A DNA stretch of 64,000 bases from Phycisphaerae bacterium (lineage in GTDB: Bacteria > Planctomycetota > Phycisphaerae > Tepidisphaerales > Tepidisphaeraceae), in NCBI GenBank assembly GCA_025924315.1, contig JAICIO010000003.1, forward strand, positions 81,583 through 145,582, written 5' to 3'. Below the pieces are notes generated by a model, which had not been told where the DNA came from, searched no databases, and worked only from the letters and a program-made list of their open reading frames with translations. Below are positions 11,045-19,063 of the stretch, piece by piece. Position numbers and translations under genes: made by a program. Every line of letters begins with the position of its first letter. Position 1 is the first letter of the stretch.

Positions 11045-11650
11045 CTACTTGATGACAGTTCGTGGATCGCCGAAGACGACGTTGGTGATCTGCGGGGTTC
11101 CGTCGGCGTTCAGCTCGCCTTTGATCAGCACCATGATGAGCGAGCGGCTTTCGTCGGCGATTTCGGCGGGTTGGGTCGCGGACGCTTTGCCGCGGAGGAT
11201 GATCACGCCGATGTGCTGGCCTTCGCTGACACTCAGCGTCTGCGAGATCCACTGTGTGGCGACGTCGTTGGCCTGGCGCATTTCCTTGTCGCTTGGGGGG
11301 ATCATGACCCGGCGGATGCTTTCGGGGATCGAATTCGATGCGGAGAAATCCGAAGCGATGTCGGAAGCGATCGTGGATGCGGGCATCTGATATCCACGAG
11401 CGGTGATGACTTCGCCGTCGGTCACGGTGGTGGCGAGCTGTGAGTATTGAGCGAGCGAGCCATCAATTCCGCGGATGGCGGCGTCGTCCGTGAGGGCGGC
11501 ATGAAAATCCGCGGCGTCGGTGGGATGCACCAGGAGCTTGGCCAGCGCATCGACCTGGTCGGACCAGGTTTTCGCGGGCTTTGTAGACTGCGCGCTGGTC
11601 GCGACAAAACACAGGACGCAGCAGATGAAGAAAGCAGCCCACCGCATCAT
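11045..11650 (-). CDS. secreted protein, unknown function
   Basis: A 201-residue protein with an N-terminal signal peptide (hydrophobic FFICCVLCFVATSAQS). The mature protein has an acidic N-terminal half and a C-terminal beta-rich part (SEGQHIGVIILRGKA, SRSLIMVLIKGEL, ITNVVFGDP). I recognise no family. It reads away from the AI-2E family gene, with 158 bases between their starts. Confidence 0.7.
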   Translation of the reverse strand: MMRWAAFFICCVLCFVATSAQSTKPAKTWSDQVDALAKLLVHPTDAADFHAALTDDAAIRGIDGSLAQYSQLATTVTDGEVITARGYQMPASTIASDIASDFSASNSIPESIRRVMIPPSDKEMRQANDVATQWISQTLSVSEGQHIGVIILRGKASATQPAEIADESRSLIMVLIKGELNADGTPQITNVVFGDPRTVIK

Positions 11651-11808
11651 TGCATACTCCAGTGATTGTATCGGCAGGTCGCCATGAATCGCCGTCAGCG
11701 AATCTGCAGGACAGCAAAATTTAGCGGCGTGATTCGGCGAGGTTATCGGACGGGATCGCTTCGTGCGCTGCTTTATGCGGGGACGCCCCGTACACTCGCG
11801 AACACAAG

Positions 11809-13788
11809 ATGCCCCGACCTGAGATAGCTCCCCGATCCTCGCGATTTGTGTTGTTCGCCTCGGTTTGCATTGTGATCGCTGCGCTCTATTTCGCGCAGGA
11901 CGTGCTGATTCCGCTGGCGCTGGCGATGATCGTGAGCTTTCTGCTCACGCCGCTTTGCAACTGGCTCGAACGGCGCGGGCTGGGTCGCGTGCCGGCGGTG
12001 CTCACCGTCGTAATCGCGTCACTTCTCGTGGTCGTGGTGATCGCATGGGTGGTCGGGTTTCAGGCGTACCACATCGCAGAGCAACTGCCGCAGTATGCGG
12101 GGAACATCAAGGCCAAGCTCGCATGGCTGCCGAAGCCCGGCGAGGGCGTGATCGGCAAGGTCGAGAAGACGATCAGGCAAGTAACGACCCCGACGACCGC
12201 CCCGACAACCGCCGCGACGACGCAAGCGACGACCGAGCCGGCCGCGGCCGTCGCCCCGCCCCTGCCGGTGACGACGAACAATCCGATCAATCCGTCGCAG
12301 GTGGCGCTTCCGCCAACGACGCAGCCGATCCCGGTCACCATCGTCACGGATACGAGCCCGTTCGCATACCTCTTCGCCAACGCCAGCAGCTTCATCGGGC
12401 CGCTCGGAACCGCGGGGATTGTGATCATCTTCTACCTCTTCATGCTGCTTGAGCGAGAGGATCTGCGCGACCGTATGATCCGCTTGATCGGCGGCGGGCG
12501 GCTCACCATCACAACGCAGGCGCTGGACGATGCCGCGACGCGCATCAGCCGGTATTTGATGATGCAGAGCATCGTCAACAGCACGTACGGCCTGACGATT
12601 GCGATCGGCTTGTGGATCATCGGACGAACGGTTGGCGGAGTGCCGTTCCCCAGCTGCTTCCTCTGGGGGCTGCTCTGCACTGTGCTGCGCTTCATCCCAT
12701 ACATCGGCCCGTGGATCGCGGCTGCGTTCCCGATCGCGCTGGCGCTGGCGGTTTATCCAAGCATTAACGTTTTCTTCTGCGTTTTGGGCCTCTTTGTCTT
12801 CATCGAATTGATCAGCAACAACTTCATGGAGCCGTGGCTGTATGGATCGAGCACTGGGATGTCGGAAGTGGCGATCCTCGTGGCGGCGGTGTTCTGGACG
12901 TGGCTCTGGGGCGCGATTGGTCTGCTGCTTTCGACACCGCTGACGGTGTGCCTCGTTGTGCTGGGCAAATACGTTCCGCAGCTTCAGTTCCTCGACATCC
13001 TCCTGGGCGACGAGCCGGTGCTCGATCCGCCGCAGCGCGTCTATCAACGATTGCTTGCGCTCGATCAGGAAGAGGTGATGGATGTCGTCGATGAATACCT
13101 GAAAGAGCACTCGCTCGAGGAGGTGTACGACAAGGTGCTGCTTCCAGTGATGTCGATGGCGGAGCACGATCGTCACCGCGGAAGGCTCGACGATCGCCGC
13201 CAGAAATTCATTCGTCAAAGCATGCGCGACACGATCGAGGAACTCGGCGATCGGAACCGCGCGATGACGGTGAAAGCCGCCGCCCAGGAAACCGTCGTCG
13301 AGGCGAAAGACGGCGAATCGAAAGCGAAGCCCAAACGTCCGCAACTCCCGACCAATTGCACGATCAACGTGCTCCTGCTGCCGGCGCACGACGAAGCCGA
13401 TGAGATCATCGGACTGATGCTCGCGCAGCTGCTCGAGCTGCGCGGATACTGCGTCTTCGCGATGTCGCAGAACGCGCTCGCGAGCGAGATGGTCGAAGCG
13501 GTCGAAGCGAAGAAGGCAAACGTCGTCGTCGTCTCCGCGCTTCCCCCTGCGGCGATTTCACATGCGCGGTATCTCTGCAAGCGGCTCACCGCCAAATATC
13601 CCGAGCAGCAGCTTGTGGTCGGGCTTTGGACGGTCAAATCAAATCTGGAGCGCGCACGGGAACGAATCACCTGCAGCAAGGAAACCCCCATCGTCACAAC
13701 CCTTGGCGATGCCGAAGACGAGCTCTATCGCCTGGTGCACGGGCTGATTACGGAAGCGACGACAACCACGCCGGTAAAACCGGCATAA
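11809..13788 (+). CDS. AI-2E family permease with C-terminal cytosolic extension
   Basis: The first about 400 residues match the AI-2E/PerM transporter family: paired N-terminal helices, a long amphipathic region and a C-terminal membrane block containing FIPYIGPWIAAAFPIALAL and the late glycine-rich helices. A low-complexity Thr/Pro/Ala linker (about residues 125-185) interrupts the soluble loop. Family members typically have about 350 residues; this one has 659. The extra C-terminal 230 residues are cytosolic. From about residue 515 they run NVLLLPAHDEADEIIGLMLAQLLELRGYCVF, with alternating strands and helices like a B12-binding/Rossmann-type fold. The transported substrate is unknown. Confidence 0.88.
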   Translation: MPRPEIAPRSSRFVLFASVCIVIAALYFAQDVLIPLALAMIVSFLLTPLCNWLERRGLGRVPAVLTVVIASLLVVVVIAWVVGFQAYHIAEQLPQYAGNIKAKLAWLPKPGEGVIGKVEKTIRQVTTPTTAPTTAATTQATTEPAAAVAPPLPVTTNNPINPSQVALPPTTQPIPVTIVTDTSPFAYLFANASSFIGPLGTAGIVIIFYLFMLLEREDLRDRMIRLIGGGRLTITTQALDDAATRISRYLMMQSIVNSTYGLTIAIGLWIIGRTVGGVPFPSCFLWGLLCTVLRFIPYIGPWIAAAFPIALALAVYPSINVFFCVLGLFVFIELISNNFMEPWLYGSSTGMSEVAILVAAVFWTWLWGAIGLLLSTPLTVCLVVLGKYVPQLQFLDILLGDEPVLDPPQRVYQRLLALDQEEVMDVVDEYLKEHSLEEVYDKVLLPVMSMAEHDRHRGRLDDRRQKFIRQSMRDTIEELGDRNRAMTVKAAAQETVVEAKDGESKAKPKRPQLPTNCTINVLLLPAHDEADEIIGLMLAQLLELRGYCVFAMSQNALASEMVEAVEAKKANVVVVSALPPAAISHARYLCKRLTAKYPEQQLVVGLWTVKSNLERARERITCSKETPIVTTLGDAEDELYRLVHGLITEATTTTPVKPA

Positions 13789-13791
13789 GCA

Positions 13792-13883
13792 GAATTGTTC
13801 ATTTAAGGATTGTTCATCGTCCACTGGAAAAGCCTTTCCCGCCTTCTCAAATGAACAATGAACAATCGACAATGACCAATTCC
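13792..13883. repeat. TTGTTCATT inverted-repeat element, copy 1
   Basis: Left arm of TTGTTCATT-type units (from 13792) and right arm of AATGAACAA units (to 13883), starting 3 bases after the permease stop. Related copies are at 27484-27585 and 46007-46085. Confidence 0.82.
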
Positions 13884-13900
13884 CTCGTCGGGTGGATACA

Positions 13901-14767
13901 ATGTCCCCCATGACCCGCCCGCTTACTTCAAAGTTTTCCTTGAACGATCTGCGTGCCGCGCGAAAGAACGGAACGAAAGTTCCGATGCTCACCTGTTACG
14001 ACTTCACAACCGCGCGGCTGATGCAGGAGGCCGGCGTCCCGGCTTTGCTCGTGGGCGACTCGGCGGCGAATGTCGTCTTCGGTCACGACACAACGTTACC
14101 GGTCTCACTGCCGCTGATGATGGAACTCGCCGCCGCGGTCAGGCGCGGGGCGCCAAGCGCCTTCGTCGTCGCCGATATGCCGTTCGGGTCGTACCACGGA
14201 TCGGTCGCAAAAGGCGTTAAAAACGTATGCCGCATGGTGCAACTTTCCGGATGCGACTGTGTGAAGATTGAGGTAGCCGCCAGCCACGGCAGGTTGGTTC
14301 GAGAACTGGCCGATGCAGGCGTGGCGGTGATGGCTCACATGGGTCTGCGGCCGCAGACCGTGGGATTGCTTGGTGGATACAAATCGCAAGGTCGCACGGC
14401 CGACAGCGCCGAAGCGATCGTCGAGCTCTCCATGAAAATGGAGCGAGCGGGCGCGGCCGCGCTGTTGCTCGAAGCAGTTCCGCCCGAAGTGAGTCAGCGC
14501 GTGGTCGAGCAGACGGAGCTTCCCGTCATCGGCTGCGGCGCCGGGCCCGCCTGTCACGGTCATGTGATCGTCACACAGGATGGCCTGGGCATGACGACGC
14601 ATCGTCCGCGATTTGTTCCCGACTTAGGCGACGTCGCGGCGAAACTCAAGGAAGCTTTTTCCTTGTACGTTGAGCGCATCGCCACGGGCGAATACCCCGC
14701 TCCGGAGCATCAATACCAGATGCCCGCGGACGAAAAGGCGAAGTTTTTGGCAGGATCGGAATTCTAA
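13901..14767 (+). CDS. panB: 3-methyl-2-oxobutanoate hydroxymethyltransferase
   Basis: PanB transfers a hydroxymethyl group from 5,10-methylenetetrahydrofolate to 2-oxoisovalerate, the first committed step of pantothenate synthesis. The sequence is typical throughout: LTCYDFTTARLMQEAGVPALLVGDSAANVVFG, the FVVADMPFGSY metal-site region, VMAHMGLRPQ, AAALLLEAVPPE and PVIGCGAGPACHGHVIVTQD. The ATG at 13901 is chosen because GGGTGG lies five bases upstream; a GTG at 13892 and an ATG at 13910 are also in frame. Length (288) is normal. No other pantothenate gene is nearby. Confidence 0.96.
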   Translation: MSPMTRPLTSKFSLNDLRAARKNGTKVPMLTCYDFTTARLMQEAGVPALLVGDSAANVVFGHDTTLPVSLPLMMELAAAVRRGAPSAFVVADMPFGSYHGSVAKGVKNVCRMVQLSGCDCVKIEVAASHGRLVRELADAGVAVMAHMGLRPQTVGLLGGYKSQGRTADSAEAIVELSMKMERAGAAALLLEAVPPEVSQRVVEQTELPVIGCGAGPACHGHVIVTQDGLGMTTHRPRFVPDLGDVAAKLKEAFSLYVERIATGEYPAPEHQYQMPADEKAKFLAGSEF

Positions 14768-14770
14768 AAA

Positions 14771-14839
14771 GTTGACAGTTGTCAGTTGGCAGTTGTGAGT
14801 GCCTACTACTGTCAACTGACAACTATCAACTGACAACTC
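14771..14839. repeat. CAACTGACAA inverted-repeat element
   Basis: Arms made of TTGACAGTTGTCAGTTGG units and the inverse CAACTGACAAC units around a 10-base centre. It begins 3 bases after the panB stop and ends just before the GAGGAG ribosome site of the protease gene. Confidence 0.82.
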
Positions 14840-14854
14840 GTTGAGGAGTAACCC

Positions 14855-16438
14855 ATGAAAGGTTGGCGTAAATCATTAACGGTGGCGGCGATCGCAGGAT
14901 CGTCGATCGTCGCGTACACCGTCGGCACCTCGCTCGTGAAGGACGTGCAGTTCGCACGCGCAGAAGAGCAGGTGAAGGCGTCGCGCGAGCAGCTCGCGAA
15001 AGTGAACGACATGGCGGACGTCTTCCGCGCGGTCGGCAAGGCGGTCGAGCCGTCGGTCGTCAGCATCGACGTGAAGAAGACCGTGAAAGGCACACGCACG
15101 CTGCCGTTTGATGACGACATGCTGCGGCGCTTCTTCCCGGATCGCGACGGCGACGGCCAGCCGGACCTCCCGCCCGGCTTCCAGAATCCGAATGACGACA
15201 ACGGCGGCGATGAAGGCGGCTTCGAACAGGTGGGCACCGGCAGCGGCGTCATCATGGAAGTCGATGGCAGCACCGCTTACATCGTGACGAACAACCACGT
15301 CGCCGGCGGCGCCGATGAAATGAAGATCACCCTCTCCGACGGCCGAACAATCGACAACGGCAAGCTGGTTGGCGCCGATCCGAAGACGGACATCGCAGTC
15401 GTCAAAATCACCGCCGACCACGTCATCCCCGCCAAGTGGGGCGACAGCGATCAGCTTCAAAAAGGCGACTGGATCATGGCCTTCGGCAGCCCGTTCGGCT
15501 ACGTCGGCTCGATGACCCACGGCATCGTCAGCGCGCTCAATCGCGATGTCGGCATCCTTCGCGCCAGCCAGGGCTATGAAGATTTCATCCAGGTCGATGC
15601 GCCGATCAATCCGGGTAACTCCGGTGGTCCGCTTGTGAACATTCATGGGGAAGTCGTCGGCATCAACACGGCCATCGCATCGCGCACCGGCGGATTCCAG
15701 GGCATCGGCTTCGCGATTCCATCGAACGAGGCGAAGCGTATCTACACCGACCTCAAGGCCAACGGCAAAGTCGTTCGCGGATGGCTCGGTGTTGAGATCG
15801 CAAATGTCACCGACCTGAAAGACGATGCCAAGTCGCTCGGCTACACCGGCGAACAGGGCGTGATCGTCGCGGGCGTGATGAATGACACTCCCGCCGGCGG
15901 AAAGCTCAAGCCGGATGACATCATCACCAAGCTCGACGGCAAAGAGGTGAAGAACGTCCAGCAGCTCCGCGGAGCGATTGCCGAAACCAAGCCCGGCCAG
16001 GAAGTGACGATGACGGTCTTCCGCAACGGCAAGACGCAGGACGTGAAGGTGAAGCTCGGCGAACAGCCGGAGAACCTCGCCTTCGCCGCGGGCGGCGGTC
16101 GAAACAACCCGAATCACGCGAAGAAAGATTCGGGTGAAGCGTCGGCCGAGAACATGGGCATCCGCATCGCCACACCGACCGATCAGCAGATCCAACGTTA
16201 CGGCCTCGAAGCCGGCGCGCAGGGCGCTCTCGTGACGCAGGTCGTTCCCGGGTCGCTCGCGATGCGACAAGGCCTCCAGGTCGGCGATCTCATCACCAGC
16301 ATCGACGGCAAGGAAGTGAAGAGCGCCGACGAGGCGGCCGATCTGCTCAGCAAGGCCGACCTCAAGAAAGGCGTCCGCCTCCACGTGACGACCAAGGCCG
16401 GCGAACGCTCAGTCTTCGTGAACAACGCGAAGGAATAG
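14855..16438 (+). CDS. degP: DegP/HtrA-type serine protease with two PDZ domains
   Basis: A strong GAGGAG ribosome site precedes the ATG. The 527-residue protein has an N-terminal signal or anchor (about residues 7-27), a trypsin-like domain with the triad His148 (TNNHVAGG), Asp179 (KTDIAVVK) and Ser256 (NPGNSGGPL), and two PDZ domains (about residues 300-400 and 430-520). A long acidic Asp/Gly/Pro-rich loop (about residues 85-125) lies before the His. Proteins of this family degrade or refold misfolded envelope proteins. It is followed by a rho-independent terminator. Confidence 0.95.
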   Translation: MKGWRKSLTVAAIAGSSIVAYTVGTSLVKDVQFARAEEQVKASREQLAKVNDMADVFRAVGKAVEPSVVSIDVKKTVKGTRTLPFDDDMLRRFFPDRDGDGQPDLPPGFQNPNDDNGGDEGGFEQVGTGSGVIMEVDGSTAYIVTNNHVAGGADEMKITLSDGRTIDNGKLVGADPKTDIAVVKITADHVIPAKWGDSDQLQKGDWIMAFGSPFGYVGSMTHGIVSALNRDVGILRASQGYEDFIQVDAPINPGNSGGPLVNIHGEVVGINTAIASRTGGFQGIGFAIPSNEAKRIYTDLKANGKVVRGWLGVEIANVTDLKDDAKSLGYTGEQGVIVAGVMNDTPAGGKLKPDDIITKLDGKEVKNVQQLRGAIAETKPGQEVTMTVFRNGKTQDVKVKLGEQPENLAFAAGGGRNNPNHAKKDSGEASAENMGIRIATPTDQQIQRYGLEAGAQGALVTQVVPGSLAMRQGLQVGDLITSIDGKEVKSADEAADLLSKADLKKGVRLHVTTKAGERSVFVNNAKE

Positions 16439-16464
16439 AGCTTCGAACGAAACTTCGAATGCAC

Positions 16465-16500
16465 GAAACCCCCGGGACAAATGTCTCGGGGGTTTTCGTT
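16465..16500 (+). terminator. rho-independent terminator of the degP gene
   Basis: An AACCCCCGGGACA/TGTCTCGGGGGTT hairpin is followed by TTTTCGTTT, 27 bases after the stop. Confidence 0.9.
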
Positions 16501-16538
16501 TGTGCCCTGGTCCCCTCTTCCATCTAATCTATCTCTTC

Positions 16539-17153
16539 CTATTTTTCGCCTTGCTCCTTCGCCTCGTTCTCTGAAATCCGGCGGACGCAAACCATCGCGG
16601 CGGCGAGAAGTTGTTTGTCGCGATAAATTTTCTGAATCGCTTTCTCCGCGTCCGCCTCGTCTTTGCCTACGAGATTGATCTTCCCAGCGATCGGAAGATT
16701 GATTTCGCCTTTTTCGTCCACCTCCATCACCTCGGCCGTTTCCTGCTGTGGACCCTTCAGATCCCAGATGCGAAACTCGAGGTGGTCGCCTTTCGCAATT
16801 ACCCCACATTTGATCGATGCGTTCGCAGCAACCTCTTCACGGGTCACTTGCGCCGCGGCGGCGCGGATCAACTGCGCCTTGTTGTATGCGTTGTTCACGG
16901 CGTCCTGGACGTCGGCGAGTTTCTTGCCATTGACGTCGATCTTGCCGATGAGCGGCATGCTGATCTCGCCGTTGCCGTCCACCCGTTTCTTGAACGAAGT
17001 CTTCAGCCCTGGCCCGATGAGGCCCGTAACCGCGATATTGAGTAAGTCATTCGTTTGCGCCGGCCCCTTCTGATCGACCGCATCGTCCGCACGTGCGACG
17101 AACACAAGCAGGGTCAGGACGAGCAACGCAAATCGATGGAGCGTTCGATTCAT
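16539..17153 (-). CDS. secreted protein with two polysaccharide-export-type (Wza-like) repeats
   Basis: A signal peptide (to about residue 22) precedes two similar units of about 85 residues. Each contains the pattern seen in the Poly_export domain of Wza proteins: DGNGEISMPLIGKIDVNGKKLADVQDAV in the first, and DEKGEINLPIAGKINLVGKDEADAEKAI in the second. In known proteins this domain sits in the periplasmic ring of outer-membrane export channels. There is no lipobox, no SLBB domain and no C-terminal outer-membrane helix, and at 204 residues it is shorter than Wza, so it may act as a periplasmic partner rather than a channel. Confidence 0.78.
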   Translation of the reverse strand: MNRTLHRFALLVLTLLVFVARADDAVDQKGPAQTNDLLNIAVTGLIGPGLKTSFKKRVDGNGEISMPLIGKIDVNGKKLADVQDAVNNAYNKAQLIRAAAAQVTREEVAANASIKCGVIAKGDHLEFRIWDLKGPQQETAEVMEVDEKGEINLPIAGKINLVGKDEADAEKAIQKIYRDKQLLAAAMVCVRRISENEAKEQGEK

Positions 17154-17184
17154 GACTGCCTCCCTTTGGGTTTTGCGTGATAGG

Positions 17185-17610
17185 TCAGCGTTTCTCGCGG
17201 ATCTCTTTGTATTGATCGATGAGCGATTTTTCTTTGTCCGCGAGGACGAGCGCGGACCACTTCGTTGCGTCGGAGCGGCCTTTCGGTTCGGTGAAGGTGA
17301 CGACGCGGCGCACGCGCTTTTTGGAGCGAATCACGCCTTCGGTGTACTCGGCGGAGAAAATGTAGCGATACCGTTCATCTTCGTTGCCGTAGATCAAATC
17401 GTTCACGCGGACGTCCGACGCACCGGGCACCGGGAAACGTTCCGCGACCCGCGCCGCGAGGCGAAAGCGGTCGCCGGGGCTGTAGTGCATGTCCCAGGCG
17501 CGGGCGAGTTCGCTTAGCGCCGCACGCCGCCGCTGGCGAACAAACATCTGCGCAGCGATCGCCGCCGCAGTGATGCCGATTGTCAGGGCGAGGAAGGACG
17601 CGGGGGACAT
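17185..17610 (-). CDS. membrane-anchored protein, unknown function
   Basis: Starting at the ATG at 17610, the 141-residue protein has one N-terminal membrane helix (about residues 4-23) followed by a basic stretch and a soluble domain of about 115 residues. An upstream in-frame extension to 17820 crosses a hairpin repeat and lacks coding character, so it is not used. No family is recognised. It is 31 bases upstream of the Wza-like gene and reads the same way, so the two may be co-transcribed. Confidence 0.7.
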   Translation of the reverse strand: MSPASFLALTIGITAAAIAAQMFVRQRRRAALSELARAWDMHYSPGDRFRLAARVAERFPVPGASDVRVNDLIYGNEDERYRYIFSAEYTEGVIRSKKRVRRVVTFTEPKGRSDATKWSALVLADKEKSLIDQYKEIREKR

Positions 17611-17675
17611 GGTCGCATGATCGGCCGAATGGGCGCCGGATTCAATCCGTGCACTGCAACGAAGTCTCTTTCGTC

Positions 17676-17732
17676 TAGCCGCGAGCTTGCTCGCGCATGC
17701 GCAGGCAACCGTCGCGAGCAAGCTCGCGGCTA
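17676..17732. repeat. TAGCCGCGAGC double-hairpin element
   Basis: Twenty-base perfect inverted arms (17676-17695 and 17713-17732). Each arm is itself a hairpin, GCGAGC-TT-GCTCGC. This two-hairpin plan resembles the GTAGGG family elsewhere in the window. Confidence 0.85.
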
Positions 17733-17755
17733 AACCGGACCGCCCGCGCGCATGT

Positions 17756-18979
17756 TCACTTCCTCGGTGTCGTTGTGGGCTTCGTCGTCGCCGTGCGCGT
17801 CGTCGGCATTCCCTTCCCAACCGGCGGTGTGTAACTGATGCCGTAATCGGGGTACATCGGGCGCAGCGTATCGTCCATCCACGTCACAAATCTGCGCATG
17901 TCCTGATCTTCGAGGTTGTGGAACATCGGGCGGTAGCCTTTGACGTCCGGGTGATCGTACTCGGCGATGTCGGGCGGCAGCGCGTACTGCACGAGCAGTG
18001 AAAGGTGTCCGTTTCCGCGGTCGATCATACGGCGCTCGGTCGCGCCGAACACGCCTGGCTGCATGCTGCCGACCTTCCGCACGTATTGCGTGAGGATGTA
18101 AAAGTTCGTGTACGACACCGCCTCGGCGTTGTCGGTGAGCGTGTAAAGGATGAAGTTCCCACCGTTCGGCCCGCCGTGGCAACCACTGGTCGCGCAGCCG
18201 GTCATAATCAGCGGCTGGATGAGATTGCGATAATCGCGAATGGACGCGGGATCGGACAGCACCTTCACATCGTCCGAAAGATGCACGCCCTCGGGGTAGT
18301 TGCCATCCAGGATCGACAGTGCCTGATCGAGCGGCCGCATCGCGTTGACGGTGCCGATCTCCATGTTCATCAGCGTCGCGTAACGCTTCTTCACATCATT
18401 GGTGAAGTTGAAGCGAACGCCGTTGTCCGTCGCACGCAATTCTTCCTGCCGGATCTTGTTGATCTCGTTGGCGCTGAGCAGCTTCCGATCCGACTGGGGT
18501 GAAGCCTTCGCCATCGCTTGTGCGTTTGCTCCGATCGTCAACGTCGACGGCTGCGTCGATTTCACGCGCTCCATGCGGATCTGGCTGCGCACGGTCTCGA
18601 GCAGGTCCTGCGCTTCTTTATTTTTCGGATCGATGCCGAGCGCCTGTTCGAGGGCCTGGCGGGACAGATCGTATTGCTCCTGATCGAACGCCCAGCGCGC
18701 AAGGCGGATCCGTCCATCGACGTCCTTCGCGTCGAGTTTCGCCATCCGATCGTTGAACTCGTCGAGGACGTTGTCGTGGTATTCGATCTTGCTGATGTCG
18801 TCGCGGCTGAGGTGCGTTTCCCCGCCGTGGATGGTCACGACAACGGACTGCGCGTCCTTCTCCTGCACGTCGCCTTCGTAGGTGTGGCCGTCCTTCATGG
18901 TGACGACCCCGGGCTTGGCGAGGAGAACCGATGTGACAAGACCCACAGTAGCAAAAGCAACGAGTCGCCAGCGAACCAT
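17756..18979 (-). CDS. periplasmic protein with TPR-like region and CX4CH motif
   Basis: The ATG at 18979 is preceded by GAGGAG; an earlier in-frame start (19009) lacks this. The 407-residue protein has a signal peptide, a small beta domain resembling an SH3-like fold (MKDGHTYEGDVQEKDAQSVVV), a short TPR-like stretch (about residues 85-130) and a C-terminal region with C262-ATSG-C267-H268-GG. The CX4CH spacing is unusual for covalent heme c but sits in a context (SGCHGG) like planctomycete c-type cytochromes. The C-terminus is Thr-rich. Function is unknown; a redox role is only inferred. Confidence 0.7.
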   Translation of the reverse strand: MVRWRLVAFATVGLVTSVLLAKPGVVTMKDGHTYEGDVQEKDAQSVVVTIHGGETHLSRDDISKIEYHDNVLDEFNDRMAKLDAKDVDGRIRLARWAFDQEQYDLSRQALEQALGIDPKNKEAQDLLETVRSQIRMERVKSTQPSTLTIGANAQAMAKASPQSDRKLLSANEINKIRQEELRATDNGVRFNFTNDVKKRYATLMNMEIGTVNAMRPLDQALSILDGNYPEGVHLSDDVKVLSDPASIRDYRNLIQPLIMTGCATSGCHGGPNGGNFILYTLTDNAEAVSYTNFYILTQYVRKVGSMQPGVFGATERRMIDRGNGHLSLLVQYALPPDIAEYDHPDVKGYRPMFHNLEDQDMRRFVTWMDDTLRPMYPDYGISYTPPVGKGMPTTRTATTKPTTTPRK

Positions 18980-19063
18980 AAGGTGTCTCCTCAGCAGTGC
19001 ATACGCCATGGTACGGGACTGCTTGGAAAACCGGCAAGTTCGTTTGTTTGACGCGTCAGGCGC

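Noticed and set aside
14876..16384. Minus-strand open frame of 502 codons
   Set aside because: It is opposite degP, which has catalytic triad, PDZ domains, ribosome site and terminator.
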